This document shows positions 5,639-6,118 of a stretch of 6,118 bases of DNA, piece after piece. The number at the start of each line of letters is the position of its first letter. Position 1 is the first letter of the stretch. The stretch is from positions 1 to 6,118 of the forward strand of contig JBLIKA010000150.1 of assembly GCA_047637355.1 (NCBI GenBank). The letters are read 5' to 3'. Made by a program: the position numbers and the translations under genes. Source of the stretch: Glaciecola sp047637355 (GTDB lineage: Bacteria > Pseudomonadota > Gammaproteobacteria > Enterobacterales > Alteromonadaceae). A model generated the notes under the pieces. That model saw only the letters and a list, made by a program, of their open reading frames with translations. It made no database searches and had not been told where the DNA came from.

Positions 5639-6118
5639 ATGTCGAATAAAAAAGCTCCTACGTTTTGGCTAAAACACGCGGTACTAGCCGTCATTGTTTT
5701 GGTAGGAGCTGTATATGTTCTGCTATATAAGTCTGATGGGACTGAAACCTCTATTCAGTCAAGTGCGCCAGCTAGCGGCGGGAAAAATAATATTGAAGAA
5801 AATCTTGCTCGTTTCTACGAAGAATTTCGTTTCTCATCCAAAGACCCAATAAAAGAACAGTATGGTGATTTCGTAGTGGCTCTGGAGGTACCAAAAGCAA
5901 GCCAAACTGAGCAGTTGGTTTCTATCGTTAGTGTCGACCAGCCCCCTGAACAAAACTGGGAAGGTGTCTACAAGTTTCGAAGTTTTGCTGAAGGAACTAC
6001 GATTAGAACGGAAGCCATGAAATACGCAGAGCAAGAGGGGGTGCAGTTAATCTGGGACCTCAATCAAGATTTCATTATTCGCCATCGTTTTTTAACCGAA
6101 AATAGTCTTCTGGGAACT
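5639..6118 (+). CDS. Membrane-anchored protein with probable TcpQ/PilL-type C-terminal domain (partial, runs off right edge)
   Basis: The first 160 residues are present and the frame is still open at the window end. The start is supported by AGAGGT at 5626-5631 with a seven-base spacer. Residues 1-13 are basic (SNKK, KH) and residues 14-30 form one hydrophobic helix (AVLAVIVLVGAVYVLLY). A Ser/Gly-rich linker to about 50 follows. The expected topology is a short cytoplasmic N-terminus, a single inner-membrane anchor and a periplasmic body. From about 107 (NWEGVYKFRSFAEGTTIRTE) the pattern W-x-G-x-Y-x-F-x(5)-G-T-T-I-R, then a helix with WDLNQDFIIRH and FLTENSLLGT, resembles the TcpQ/PilL C-terminal or STN-like domain. 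That domain occurs in proteins tied to type IV pilus or secretin assemblies. The domain is cut by the window edge, so the assignment is tentative. It probably shares the lpxL transcript unless the hairpin at 5596-5620 terminates it. Confidence 0.7.
   Translation, partial: MSNKKAPTFWLKHAVLAVIVLVGAVYVLLYKSDGTETSIQSSAPASGGKNNIEENLARFYEEFRFSSKDPIKEQYGDFVVALEVPKASQTEQLVSIVSVDQPPEQNWEGVYKFRSFAEGTTIRTEAMKYAEQEGVQLIWDLNQDFIIRHRFLTENSLLGT

Overview
The window looks like chromosomal DNA of a marine gammaproteobacterium, most likely of the Alteromonadales (inference). Its DNA is AT-rich. It encodes a thymidine kinase very close to the enterobacterial Tdk, a FadE-type acyl-CoA dehydrogenase with the long C-terminal extension, an LpxL-type lipid A acyltransferase, and a small protein that resembles a family (DUF3081) I associate with this group. 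I see no transposase, integrase, phage gene, tRNA, rRNA or CRISPR array. The region reads as core genome rather than a mobile island.

Left half, all transcribed leftward (minus strand). The window opens inside the first 38 bases of a gene whose N-terminus and Shine-Dalgarno sequence suggest an acyl-CoA dehydrogenase. A 350-base gap follows and contains four degenerate 24-bp tandem repeats. Next come tdk (389-988) and a 324-base gap with no gene. The fadE-like gene (1395-3680) has a clear rho-independent terminator at 1313-1339. Just upstream of its start codon lies a FadR-operator-like sequence (3684-3700), downstream of a plausible promoter (3710-3737). This is the best-supported regulatory element in the window.

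Right half, all transcribed rightward (plus strand). A 371-base divergent intergenic region separates fadE from a small conserved-hypothetical gene (4052-4309) with a near-perfect Shine-Dalgarno sequence. Then come an lpxL-type lauroyltransferase gene (4502-5566), whose true start is uncertain, and a gene cut by the right edge (5639 to beyond 6118). That last gene encodes a single-pass membrane protein whose visible end resembles the TcpQ/PilL C-terminal domain. A 7-bp perfect hairpin sits between the last two genes.

The functional themes are fatty-acid beta-oxidation (two acyl-CoA dehydrogenases), deoxynucleoside salvage (tdk), and envelope biogenesis (lpxL and perhaps the TcpQ-like protein). 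I found no convincing evidence of a wholly new system. The points worth a second look are the FadR-like site, the 24-bp repeats, the conflict over the lpxL start, and the TcpQ-like protein with no pilus genes in view.
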